Translations under genes and position numbers: made by a program
Shown: positions 45,948 through 53,315 of the stretch, piece by piece
Layout of the letters: each line of letters opens with the position of its first letter
Numbering within the stretch: the first letter of the stretch is position 1
The notes under the pieces: model-generated
Database searches by the model: none
What the model saw: only the letters and a program-made list of their open reading frames with translations
What the model was told of the DNA's origin: nothing
NCBI RefSeq assembly: GCF_036227325.1
Contig: NZ_CP109467.1
Location: forward strand, 248,001 to 312,000
Reading direction: 5' to 3'
Length of the DNA: 64,000 nt
Source of the DNA: Streptomyces sp. NBC_01465
GTDB taxonomy: Bacteria; Actinomycetota; Actinomycetes; Streptomycetales; Streptomycetaceae

Positions 45948-45976
45948 GTCCAACCCTCCGAAGGGTCCCCTCCCCC

Positions 45977-46339
45977 ATGCCCACGGTCACCGTGTGCCGC
46001 GACTGCTGCTGCGGCTCCGCTGTCAAAGTCCCCTACCTGGACCACGAGGCCCAACTGACCGATCTGCGCGCCTCGTTGGCGGGCGTCGCGAAGGTCCGGC
46101 GGGCCGACTGCCTCGACGCGTGCGAACGCGCCAATGTCATCGTCGTCCAGCCCTCGCCCGAAGGCCGCAAGGCCGGGGGCCGCCCCGTCTGGCTCGGCCT
46201 GGTGAACGACCCCGGCGCCGCCGAGGACATCGTCACCTGGGTCAGGAGCGGCGGCCCCGGCCTGGCGGAGCCGCCCGAGATCCTCGACTTCTACGTCTTC
46301 AAGCCCTCGCGCCGTATCCAGCGCGAGCTCGACCGCTGA
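45977..46339 (+). CDS. Thioredoxin-like [2Fe-2S] ferredoxin
   Basis: A 120-residue protein with Cys7, Cys10-12 (VTVCRDCCCGS) and Cys45/Cys49 (RADCLDACERAN). The arrangement is that of thioredoxin-fold (2Fe-2S) ferredoxins, which often stand beside CbtAB in actinomycetes and may supply electrons for cobalamin reduction. The C-terminus is LDFYVFKPSRRIQREL. Convergent with the LacI gene, 7 bases away. Confidence 0.82.
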   Translation: MPTVTVCRDCCCGSAVKVPYLDHEAQLTDLRASLAGVAKVRRADCLDACERANVIVVQPSPEGRKAGGRPVWLGLVNDPGAAEDIVTWVRSGGPGLAEPPEILDFYVFKPSRRIQRELDR

Positions 46340-46346
46340 CCACCCG

Positions 46347-47387
46347 CTACGCCGATTCCCGTACCACCAGCTCCGGTTCGAAGATCACCGAGGTGGGTTC
46401 GGTACGGACTCCCTCGACGCACTCCTGGAGCAGCTGCGCCATCGTCGCGGCCATCTCCTCCACCGGCTGACGGACCGTGGTCAGCCGGGGCGTGCAGGTG
46501 ACCGCGACGCTGGAGTCGTCGAAGCCGACGACGGCGACGTCCTCCGGCACACGTCTGCCCTGTTCCCTGAGGACCTGGCAGACCCCCTGGGCCATGAGGT
46601 CGTTGGCCGCGAACACCCCGTCGATGTCCGGGTGTTCACCGAGCAGCCGGGCCATCGCCCGCGCCCCGCTGTCGAGCGTGAAGCCGCCTTCGGCGATCGG
46701 TACGTACGGGATGCCGCCGCGCTCCATCCCGTCGCGGAACCCGGCCAGCCGCTCCTGGCCCGCGGGGAGGTCCAGCGGTCCCGACACCGTGGCGACGCGG
46801 CGCCGGCCTCGCTGCAGCAGGTAGTCGGCGGCGATCCGGCCGCCGTTGCGGTGCGCCAGGTCGACGTAGCTGACCGGCGCGGGCAGGGCGGGCCGGGCGA
46901 AGCACACCGTGGGCAGCCGCTCGGCGGCGAGCAGTGCGGGCAACGGGTCCTCGGCGTGGGTGGAGACCACGAGCGCGCCGTCGGCGCTGCCCTGGCGCAG
47001 GTAGTTCACGACCTGCTTCCGTGCGCTCTCCGTCTCGGCGAACATCAGCACCGGGTGCATCGAGCGCGGTCGCAGATAGCCGACCACGCCGCTCACGACC
47101 CTCCCGAAGAACGGGTCGGCGAACACCCGGGCGGCGAAGGCGTTCTGGCCGCCGCCCCCCTCGTCGCCCGCGCCGGACACGACGAGGGCTATGGTCTCCG
47201 CCCGCCGGGTCACCAGGGCCCTGGCCGCCCGGTTGGGGGCGTAACCGGTCCGCTCGATCGCCTGGCGCACCTGGTCCTGGATGACCGGGTCCACATTCCG
47301 TACGCCGTTGATGACCCTGGACACCGTGGCACGCGAGACGCCCGCCTCCCGCGCCACGTCCTCCAGGGTCGGCAGCTGTCTGTTCAT
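46347..47387 (-). CDS. LacI-family repressor of the GH3/secreted-enzyme regulon
   Basis: A 346-residue LacI regulator. Helix-turn-helix: LEDVAREAGVSRATVSRVIN; hinge GYAPNRAARALVTRR; effector-domain segments GGGGQNAFAARVFADPFF and GVFAANDLMAQGV, VVGFDDSSVAVTCTPRLTTV. It is the second gene of a two-gene operon: its ATG overlaps the GH3 stop (ATGA). Four GAGAGCGCTC palindromes occur at promoters in the following 7 kb; this protein is the obvious candidate to bind them. Confidence 0.93.
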   Translation of the reverse strand: MNRQLPTLEDVAREAGVSRATVSRVINGVRNVDPVIQDQVRQAIERTGYAPNRAARALVTRRAETIALVVSGAGDEGGGGQNAFAARVFADPFFGRVVSGVVGYLRPRSMHPVLMFAETESARKQVVNYLRQGSADGALVVSTHAEDPLPALLAAERLPTVCFARPALPAPVSYVDLAHRNGGRIAADYLLQRGRRRVATVSGPLDLPAGQERLAGFRDGMERGGIPYVPIAEGGFTLDSGARAMARLLGEHPDIDGVFAANDLMAQGVCQVLREQGRRVPEDVAVVGFDDSSVAVTCTPRLTTVRQPVEEMAATMAQLLQECVEGVRTEPTSVIFEPELVVRESA

Positions 47388-49819
47388 TCCCGCACCTTAA
47401 CTTCGATGTCGACGACGGCTGCGAGGGGCAGGTCGCCCGCGGATCTGCCCGCCGCGACCTGGTACGGGCCCGTCTCCGTGACCCAGCCGTGCTCCTCCGG
47501 CGACCAGTGCCGCACTGCCCGTCCGGGAACGGACACCACTGCGGTCACCGTCTCGCCCGGGGCGCACTCCACCGAGGTGTATCCGGCCAGCCAGCGCACG
47601 GGGCGCTCCACCTGCGAGGCGGGCCTGGCCAGATAGACCTGCACCACTTCCTTTCCGGTCCGGCGCCCGGTGTTGCGCAGTCGGACACGGACCTGGAACG
47701 GCTCTCCGGCCGGGGCCGTGCGGGGGACGTCGATCGCCTCGTACTCCCAGATCGTGTAGGCGAGGCCGTGGCCGAACCAGTAGGCGGGCTGCCGTCCGGA
47801 GCGCAGCCAGGCGCGGTGGCCGATGTGCAGGCCTTCCTCGTACGCGAGGACTCCGTTCTCGGGGTGCGTACGGCTCACGGGTACGTCGTCGAGGCGTGCT
47901 CCCCACGTGGTCGGGAGCCGCCCGCCGGGCTCCGTCTGCCCGAACAGCATGTCGGCGAGGCCGGCGCCCGCCTCCTGTCCCGGGAACCAGGTCAGGAGCA
48001 CGGCGCCCGCCTCGTCGCGCCAGGGGAGTTCCACCGGGCCGCCGGTGTTCACGACGGCCACGGTGCGCGGGTTCGCGGCGGCGACGGCGGCGACGAGGGC
48101 GTCCTGGTGGCCGGGGAGGGCGAGGGAGATGCGGTCGTACCCCTCGGACTCGCTGCCCTCGGTGGTGCCGACCACGACGACGACGGCATCCGCGTCCCGG
48201 GCGGCGGTCACGGCTTCGGCGAGGGCGGCTGCCGGGTCGGGGGCGGGTGGTGCGGCGGTCACCACGGTGGCGCGCCCGGTGTCCGGGGCCAGTTCGCGGC
48301 GGGCCACGACGTGCACCGCGTGCCCGCGGGTCAGGTGCGTCCGTCCGTACTGGCAGGGGGGTGCGACATGGACGACGGCCGGATCGTCGGTCAGGCGGGG
48401 GAAGGTGTCGTCGACGAGGGTCCGGCCGTCGACCGCGAGCCACAGCTTCCCGAAGCCGCCGATCCCGAACGTCCACTCGCCGCCGGTGTCGGGCCGCAGC
48501 AGCGCACTGATCTCCACGGTGTGCGCGCCGGGGACCAGGGCGGGCTCCAACAGGCGCCCGGACAGGCGGTGTTCGGCGTAGAGTTCGCGACCGCTCTGGT
48601 CGAGCATGCGCAGGAGTACGCCGCGGTCGCCGGACCGCGGATCGACGCACCGGTCCACGTCCAGGGGCAGCGGTTCGGTGCCTGCGGAGGGGCCGGGGAT
48701 GTGGACGACGCGGGCGCGGCCGCGCAGTTTCGCCCGTATGCCCTCCAGAGGGGTGACCACGCGCGTCGGGAAGACGCCGGCGCTGCCCCCGCCCTGGGAC
48801 CTGGGCTGCGAGGCATGTACGCCGATGACGGCGACGGTCCTCAACTCGTCGGCGTCGAGGGGCAGTACGCCGTTGTTGCGCAGCAGGACGGAGCCCGCGG
48901 CGACGGCTTCGCGCAGCAGTCTGCGCGGGCGTGCGGAGCCGGGCGGCGGTGCGGGGCGGGAGTCGCCCAGGGCGCCGACGCGCTCCGCGAGGCGCAGCAG
49001 TCTGCGGACCTTGTCGTCGACGGCCTCCACGGGGACTTCGCCGGATTCCACGGCCTCCACGAGGCGCTCGCCCCAGACGCCGTCGGGTCCCGGCATCGCC
49101 AGGTCCTGGGCGGCGAGCGCGGTCTCGACGGTGGTGCGCACGGCCCCCCAGTCCGACACCACGAGTCCGTCGAAGCCCCACTCCCCCTTGAGCGGTTCGG
49201 CGAGGAGCGGGTTGGCGGTCATCGTGGCGCCGTTGACGCTGTTGTAGCCGGACATCACGGCCCAGACACCGGCCTCGACGGCCGCCTCGAAGGGGGCCAG
49301 GTACACCTCGCGCAGGGCGCGTTCGCCGACCCGGACGTCGACCGTCAGCCGGTCGGTCTCGGAGTCGTTGGCGACGTAGTGCTTGGCGGTGGCGGCCACG
49401 CCGTGCGCCTGCATCCCGCGGATGAGCGCGGCTCCCGTACGCCCGGCCAGTTCCGGGTCCTCCGCCAGGCACTCGAAGTGGCGGCCGCCGAGCGGCGAGC
49501 GGTGGAGGTTGAGGGTGGGTGCGAGGACGACGTGCACGCCTTTGCGCCGGGCCTCCTGGGCGAGCAGCCCGCCGAGCCGCTCGAGCATCGTCTCGTCCCA
49601 CATCGCGCCGAGTGCGGACGCCGAGGGCAGCAGGGCCGAGGTCCTGCGCTCGTCCCAGGCCTGTCCCCGTACACCTGCGGGACCGTCCGAGGTCACCAAC
49701 TCCCCCAGACCCACGGCCGGTTCCGGATGGGTGCGCCATGTGGCGGCCCCGGTCAGCAGCCGGACCTTCTGCACCAGGCTCAGCTTCTCGGCCAGGCGTG
49801 CGATCTCTTCGTCGGTCAT
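47384..49819 (-). CDS. Beta-glucosidase-type GH3 enzyme with PA14 domain
   Basis: An 811-residue cytoplasmic glycoside hydrolase family 3 enzyme. The (beta/alpha)8 domain has nucleophile Asp223 in LVVSDWGAV and KHYVANDSETDR; a PA14 insert (about 380-500) has LRPDTGGEWTFGIGGFGKLW; the alpha/beta domain carries GTEGSESEGYDR, and a C-terminal Fn3-like domain ends the chain. The PA14 insert is typical of beta-glucosidases acting on small beta-glucan or glycoside oligomers. No signal peptide, so it works on imported oligosaccharides. Preceded by a perfect 14-bp palindrome. Confidence 0.93.
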   Translation of the reverse strand: MTDEEIARLAEKLSLVQKVRLLTGAATWRTHPEPAVGLGELVTSDGPAGVRGQAWDERRTSALLPSASALGAMWDETMLERLGGLLAQEARRKGVHVVLAPTLNLHRSPLGGRHFECLAEDPELAGRTGAALIRGMQAHGVAATAKHYVANDSETDRLTVDVRVGERALREVYLAPFEAAVEAGVWAVMSGYNSVNGATMTANPLLAEPLKGEWGFDGLVVSDWGAVRTTVETALAAQDLAMPGPDGVWGERLVEAVESGEVPVEAVDDKVRRLLRLAERVGALGDSRPAPPPGSARPRRLLREAVAAGSVLLRNNGVLPLDADELRTVAVIGVHASQPRSQGGGSAGVFPTRVVTPLEGIRAKLRGRARVVHIPGPSAGTEPLPLDVDRCVDPRSGDRGVLLRMLDQSGRELYAEHRLSGRLLEPALVPGAHTVEISALLRPDTGGEWTFGIGGFGKLWLAVDGRTLVDDTFPRLTDDPAVVHVAPPCQYGRTHLTRGHAVHVVARRELAPDTGRATVVTAAPPAPDPAAALAEAVTAARDADAVVVVVGTTEGSESEGYDRISLALPGHQDALVAAVAAANPRTVAVVNTGGPVELPWRDEAGAVLLTWFPGQEAGAGLADMLFGQTEPGGRLPTTWGARLDDVPVSRTHPENGVLAYEEGLHIGHRAWLRSGRQPAYWFGHGLAYTIWEYEAIDVPRTAPAGEPFQVRVRLRNTGRRTGKEVVQVYLARPASQVERPVRWLAGYTSVECAPGETVTAVVSVPGRAVRHWSPEEHGWVTETGPYQVAAGRSAGDLPLAAVVDIEVKVRE

Positions 49820-49846
49820 CCTCGCTCCCTCCCCTGTCGCGCTTCC

Positions 49847-49860
49847 GGAGAGCGCTCTCC
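49847..49860. promoter_or_regulatory. LacI operator, site 1 (GH3 gene)
   Basis: GGAGAGCGCTCTCC, a perfect 14-bp palindrome, 28 bases upstream of the GH3 start. A minus-strand TTGACA (49887-49892) with GATCCT as weak -10 (18-base spacer) lies above it, so the site is at the expected transcription start. Confidence 0.85.
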
Positions 49861-49959
49861 ACAGGATCGGGAACAGCAGTGATCCGTGTCAATGCGCTCA
49901 CGGAATCCCGCAGATCATCGTCGGCGGCCGGCGGCCGGCGTCCGCCCGCGCGCGAGCAG

Positions 49960-50000
49960 CCGAGGCTGCCCAGGGACGCCGGGTCCCTGGGCAGCCTCGG
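49960..50000 (-). terminator. Perfect 18-bp hairpin downstream of the secreted GH-A gene
   Basis: CCGAGGCTGCCCAGGGAC, loop GCCGG, GTCCCTGGGCAGCCTCGG: all 18 pairs perfect. It follows the stop at 50011 of the minus-strand glycoside hydrolase and should end that transcript before the GH3 promoter. Confidence 0.85.
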
Positions 50001-50010
50001 GGGAAGCGGA

Positions 50011-51759
50011 TCAGCTGTAGATACCGAACTCGTAGAGGGAGTAGCCGTATCCGGTGCCGCGCGCCGTGCCGTTGACCCGGACGTAGCGGCCCGTGCCGCT
50101 GACGTCGAAGTCGTCGACACCTCCGTTGCCGTTGGCCTCCTCGTGGACGGTCTTCCAGTTCTGGCCGTCGTCGGAGGTCTGGATCGTGTACGCCTTCGCG
50201 TACGACGTCTCCCAGTTGAGCTGCACGTGCTTGAAGGACTGGCTCGTGCCGAGGTCGACCTGGAGCCACTGCGGGTCGCTCCAGTCACTGGCCCAGCGCG
50301 TCTCGTTCTTTCCGTCGACGGCGTTGGCCGCGGGGCACGGGCAGTCGCCGCTGCCGGGCTGGTACGTGGAGGACGTCGCCGTCTTGCCCACCGCGATGTT
50401 GGTCCCGTCCACCGGCGGCGGCACGACCCGTACGGACCGCGTCTCCACGCCCACGTTGCCCTTGCCGTCGGTGGCCTTGACGTAGACCTTCCACACCCCG
50501 GGCTTGTCGGGTGCGGTGACCTTGAGCTTTCCTCCGCCGAGGTCGGTGACCGGCACGGAGGTGAGTGCCTTGTTCTGGTCGATGTAGTTGCTGTTGACCA
50601 GGACCTCGTAGGAGATCTGGTCGCCGTCGGGGTCGCTCACCTGCGTGTTGAGGGTGAGGTCGCCGCCGGCGGGGACCTTGGACGCGTCGCCGTCGACGCT
50701 CATCGACGCGATGACGGGCGGGGTGTTGTCGTGGCTGGTGTCGGCGCCGTACGCCTTCTTCACGGCGTAGTACGAGAGCCGCTTCTGGCCCGCGGGGAGG
50801 AGGTTGAACCAGATGCCGCCGAAGTCGTACTCGGTGCCGTAGTGGAACATCGTGGCGCCGAGCGCGACGCCCTTGTGCCCGGTGATGCAGTTCCAGGCCT
50901 TGGTGTAGCCGGCGGCCTTGGCCTGGTCGGTGGGCTCGTCGGGAACGCCGTTCGCGTCGTCGGGGACCTCCCACTCGCCCGCCGGTCCGGTCTCGGTGAC
51001 GATGTACGGCTTGGTGTAACCGCCCTGCTCCCAGGCCGACTTGACGTCACAGACCGCGTTGTAGGAGTTGACCGCGTACAGGTCGAGGTCGGGGGCGTTC
51101 TTCTTGTAGTAGGGCCAGGCGCCGACCCATGCGTCGGTCGAGGTGACCGGGTGGTTCGGGTCGACGGCGTGGATCTTCTTGGTGATGTCGTTGACGAGGG
51201 TGGTGTAGGCGTCGCGCTGCTTCTCCAGCTCGTCGCCGCTGTAACAGTTCTGCAGACCGAGCACCGACTCGTTGCCGACGTTCCACATCAGCACGCCCGG
51301 GTTGTCCTTGTAGGTGTCCACCCACTTGGGGAACTCGGCGAGCATCTGGTTCTTGTAGTCGGTGTCCGTCAGGTAATTGACGCAGCCGCCGCTGCCCGGA
51401 CCTCCGCCCGGCTGCAGCCAGAAGCCGGCGATCACCTTCACACCATGGCTCGCGGCCGAGTCGAAGAGCGGCTTGCTGGTGGCGTCGGTGCCCCAGGTCC
51501 GGATCGTGTTGACGCCCATCGACTGCAGATCGGGCATGTACTTCTCGGCGTCGGCGACGGACGGCCCCCAGGTCAGGCCCTTGATCTGGTACGGGGCGCC
51601 GTCGACGCTCAGCTCCCAGTTGCCCTGGGATCCCGTCACCTTGACCACGGTGCCCGCGGCGTGCGCGTGCTGGGCGGGCAGGGCGAGCGCGCCCGCCGCG
51701 AGCAGTCCCGCGGTGAGGGGCGCCGCGATGCGGCGGCGGGATGCGTGGGGTCTGTACAT
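50011..51759 (-). CDS. Secreted clan GH-A glycoside hydrolase with CBM32
   Basis: A 582-residue exported enzyme (signal RRRIAAPLTAGLLAAGALAL, cleavage after AHA). The TIM-barrel domain begins YQIKGLTWGPSVADAEKYM and has acid/base Glu164 in WNVGNES and nucleophile Glu256 in IVTETGPAG, the clan-A pair; the overall pattern resembles GH2/GH72-type barrels. An Ig-like/PKD-like linker (about 355-440) and a C-terminal F5/8-type CBM32 (about 445-582; ATSSTYQPGSG, TRWASDWSDPQWLQVDLG) follow. It likely attacks a glucan-type polysaccharide. Operator site 2 lies 44 bases upstream. Confidence 0.82.
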   Translation of the reverse strand: MYRPHASRRRIAAPLTAGLLAAGALALPAQHAHAAGTVVKVTGSQGNWELSVDGAPYQIKGLTWGPSVADAEKYMPDLQSMGVNTIRTWGTDATSKPLFDSAASHGVKVIAGFWLQPGGGPGSGGCVNYLTDTDYKNQMLAEFPKWVDTYKDNPGVLMWNVGNESVLGLQNCYSGDELEKQRDAYTTLVNDITKKIHAVDPNHPVTSTDAWVGAWPYYKKNAPDLDLYAVNSYNAVCDVKSAWEQGGYTKPYIVTETGPAGEWEVPDDANGVPDEPTDQAKAAGYTKAWNCITGHKGVALGATMFHYGTEYDFGGIWFNLLPAGQKRLSYYAVKKAYGADTSHDNTPPVIASMSVDGDASKVPAGGDLTLNTQVSDPDGDQISYEVLVNSNYIDQNKALTSVPVTDLGGGKLKVTAPDKPGVWKVYVKATDGKGNVGVETRSVRVVPPPVDGTNIAVGKTATSSTYQPGSGDCPCPAANAVDGKNETRWASDWSDPQWLQVDLGTSQSFKHVQLNWETSYAKAYTIQTSDDGQNWKTVHEEANGNGGVDDFDVSGTGRYVRVNGTARGTGYGYSLYEFGIYS

Positions 51760-51802
51760 GCCTGGTCTCCTTGTGGGGGGGAGGGGTGAACAAAGTGGGG
51801 GT

Positions 51803-51818
51803 GGGGAGAGCGCTCCCC
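51803..51818. promoter_or_regulatory. LacI operator, site 2 (secreted GH-A gene)
   Basis: GGGGAGAGCGCTCCCC, palindromic with one mismatch pair, 44 bases upstream of the glycoside hydrolase start. A CTGACA -35-like hexamer lies 30 bases above it on the minus strand. Confidence 0.75.
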
Positions 51819-51839
51819 GGGCCCGAACAGGCCCGGGGA
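51814..51839 (-). terminator. Terminator of the DUF1996 gene, overlapping operator site 2
   Basis: TCCCCGGGCC, loop CGAACA, GGCCCGGGGA, a perfect 10-bp hairpin after the DUF1996 stop. Its 3' arm (minus strand) shares bases 51814-51818 with the operator of the next gene. Confidence 0.65.
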
Positions 51840-51865
51840 CACGCCCTGTCAGATACCGCTCCCGG

Positions 51866-52963
51866 TCAGGGGAGTTCGTAGTTCTCGTTGAGCGCGGCTC
51901 CGGCCTCGGGGTGGTTCTGGTCGTAGCCACGCGGGTCGCACTGCAGTCCTCCGACGACGCAGTGGTCCACCATCGCCTTCAGCGTGCGGTCGTCCCACGC
52001 GTTGAAGAAGTCGTAGTGGAAGGAGTGGCCCGTACCGCTCGCCAGCCTGAGCTGCGACATGTCGCCGTTGACGGGGAAGGCCATCTTGAACTCGATCATC
52101 GGCAGGGCCACCGGGTGGTCCGCCGGGCATGCGTTGTTGTTCGTGCCGGGCACCACGATCGGGTACGCCATGTGGCTCTTGTGGTCCGGCGTGTCCAGAT
52201 ACTTTCCGTCCCAGCAACTCGGCGCCTGGAAGCGGATGTTGAGCTGGGTGTCCGGGGTCGTGGGGCAGCTCGCGGGGAATTCGGTGTTGAAGTAGCTGGT
52301 GCCGCACTCCCATCCCTCGACGAATCCGGGGTGGTGACGGAACTCGTCCGCGGTCTGCATCGGACTGCCGACGACGAACCGCAGCCCCTTGGGGAAGGGC
52401 CTGACGCTCGTGTAGTCGGTGACGCCCGCCTTGTAGTAGATGGTCTGCTCGCCCACGGGGAGCACCGGCGTGTTGCCGTTGAGCAGGGTGGGCATCCAGT
52501 ACCCCGACTTGTCGCCGGGTGCCAGACACGTGGTGGGGCCCGAGTCCAGGGAGGCCGTGGTGCTGTTGGCGTCCGTGGTCGTGTTCCCCATAAACGTGTG
52601 GTCGTGGGACTTGCCGGGCTGCCCCGGGTAGACGATCGGGTCGTCCGGCTTGGTGTGCGTCACCGTGCAGTGCGCCTGGAACTCGTGGAAGTAGGCGTGG
52701 GGCGGCTCCTTCGTCGAGGGGTCGACGCCGGTGACCGGCGGGTTGGCGGGGATGTAGCCGTCGCCGTCCGGGTCGTCCCCGGAGGCGACCGTGGACGCCG
52801 CCATCACATGACCCGCATGCGATACGGCCGCGGGCTGCTCGGCCGAACTCTTCGATCCCTGGGCCGCGTTGGCGTTCATCGCCATGCCGCCCACGCCGAG
52901 CGAGGTCAGCAAGAGCGCGCCGGATATCAGGAACCCTGAGACGATCTTCGATCTCCGTGCCAT
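51866..52963 (-). CDS. Secreted DUF1996 protein
   Basis: A 365-residue exported protein. After the signal (KIVSGFLISGALLLTSLGV, cleavage near AANAA) comes the DUF1996 domain: SHDHTFMGNTTTDANSTTA, CGTSYFNTEFPASCP, SCWDGKYLDTPDHKSHMAYP, CPADHPVALPMIEF and SFHYDFFNAWD. Four to six conserved cysteines and several His suggest a disulfide-bonded, possibly metal-containing fold. The family is shared with secreted fungal proteins and has no established activity. It is divergent from the beta-helix gene and lies under operator site 3. Confidence 0.85.
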   Translation of the reverse strand: MARRSKIVSGFLISGALLLTSLGVGGMAMNANAAQGSKSSAEQPAAVSHAGHVMAASTVASGDDPDGDGYIPANPPVTGVDPSTKEPPHAYFHEFQAHCTVTHTKPDDPIVYPGQPGKSHDHTFMGNTTTDANSTTASLDSGPTTCLAPGDKSGYWMPTLLNGNTPVLPVGEQTIYYKAGVTDYTSVRPFPKGLRFVVGSPMQTADEFRHHPGFVEGWECGTSYFNTEFPASCPTTPDTQLNIRFQAPSCWDGKYLDTPDHKSHMAYPIVVPGTNNNACPADHPVALPMIEFKMAFPVNGDMSQLRLASGTGHSFHYDFFNAWDDRTLKAMVDHCVVGGLQCDPRGYDQNHPEAGAALNENYELP

Positions 52964-53082
52964 GGAGACCTCCTGCCATGTCAGTACGGAACCTCGAGGG
53001 GGGTTGGAGGCGGTCCCAGGAAGCTGCTCCAGCGCCCGGGGACCGCCGTACGGAATGCGCGCTCTCATGCAGCGAGGCGAAT

Positions 53083-53098
53083 GGGAGAGCGCTCTCCC
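53083..53098. promoter_or_regulatory. LacI operator, site 3 (DUF1996 gene)
   Basis: GGGAGAGCGCTCTCCC, a perfect 16-bp palindrome. On the minus strand a TTGACA (53132-53137) and AACACT -10 (18-base spacer) lie just above it, so the palindrome covers the transcription start of the DUF1996 gene. It is 120 bases from the start codon. Confidence 0.85.
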
Positions 53099-53259
53099 TG
53101 GTTCCGGAGTGTTCCGGCGATGACGCGACCGTGTCAAGAGTCGATGAACGTCTCATTACGAGCCGTGCGATGCACGCTGTCGCCAACTCCCGTAAAAATT
53201 CAGCGACTCCGGACCCAACTCTTGACGCATCGTTCACACGGATGAAGCATTCGACCCCA

Positions 53260-53273
53260 GGAGAGCGCTCCCC
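53260..53273. promoter_or_regulatory. LacI operator, site 4 (double beta-helix gene)
   Basis: GGAGAGCGCTCCCC, one mismatch pair from perfect, 43 bases before the start of the beta-helix gene. TTGACG at 53222-53227 with a weak -10 near 53246 is just upstream. The 352-base divergent region (52964-53315) holds sites 3 and 4 and no gene. Confidence 0.8.
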
Positions 53274-53315
53274 CACATGCCATCCGTTCAAGTCCTGAAC
53301 CAGGAGAGAACCTTC

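Noticed and set aside
47397-50288. 963-codon minus-strand open frame over the GH3 gene
   Set aside because: It is an out-of-frame shadow: Arg/Gly/Pro-rich low-complexity translation, and it runs through the operator and terminator between 49820 and 50010. The real GH3 gene is 47384-49819.
53083-53098. CebR-type operator (TGGGAGCGCTCCCA)
   Set aside because: The boxes here have GAGAGCGCTC at the centre, an extra AG pair compared with the CebR site, and lie beside their own LacI gene. I treat them as a distinct, CebR-like family.
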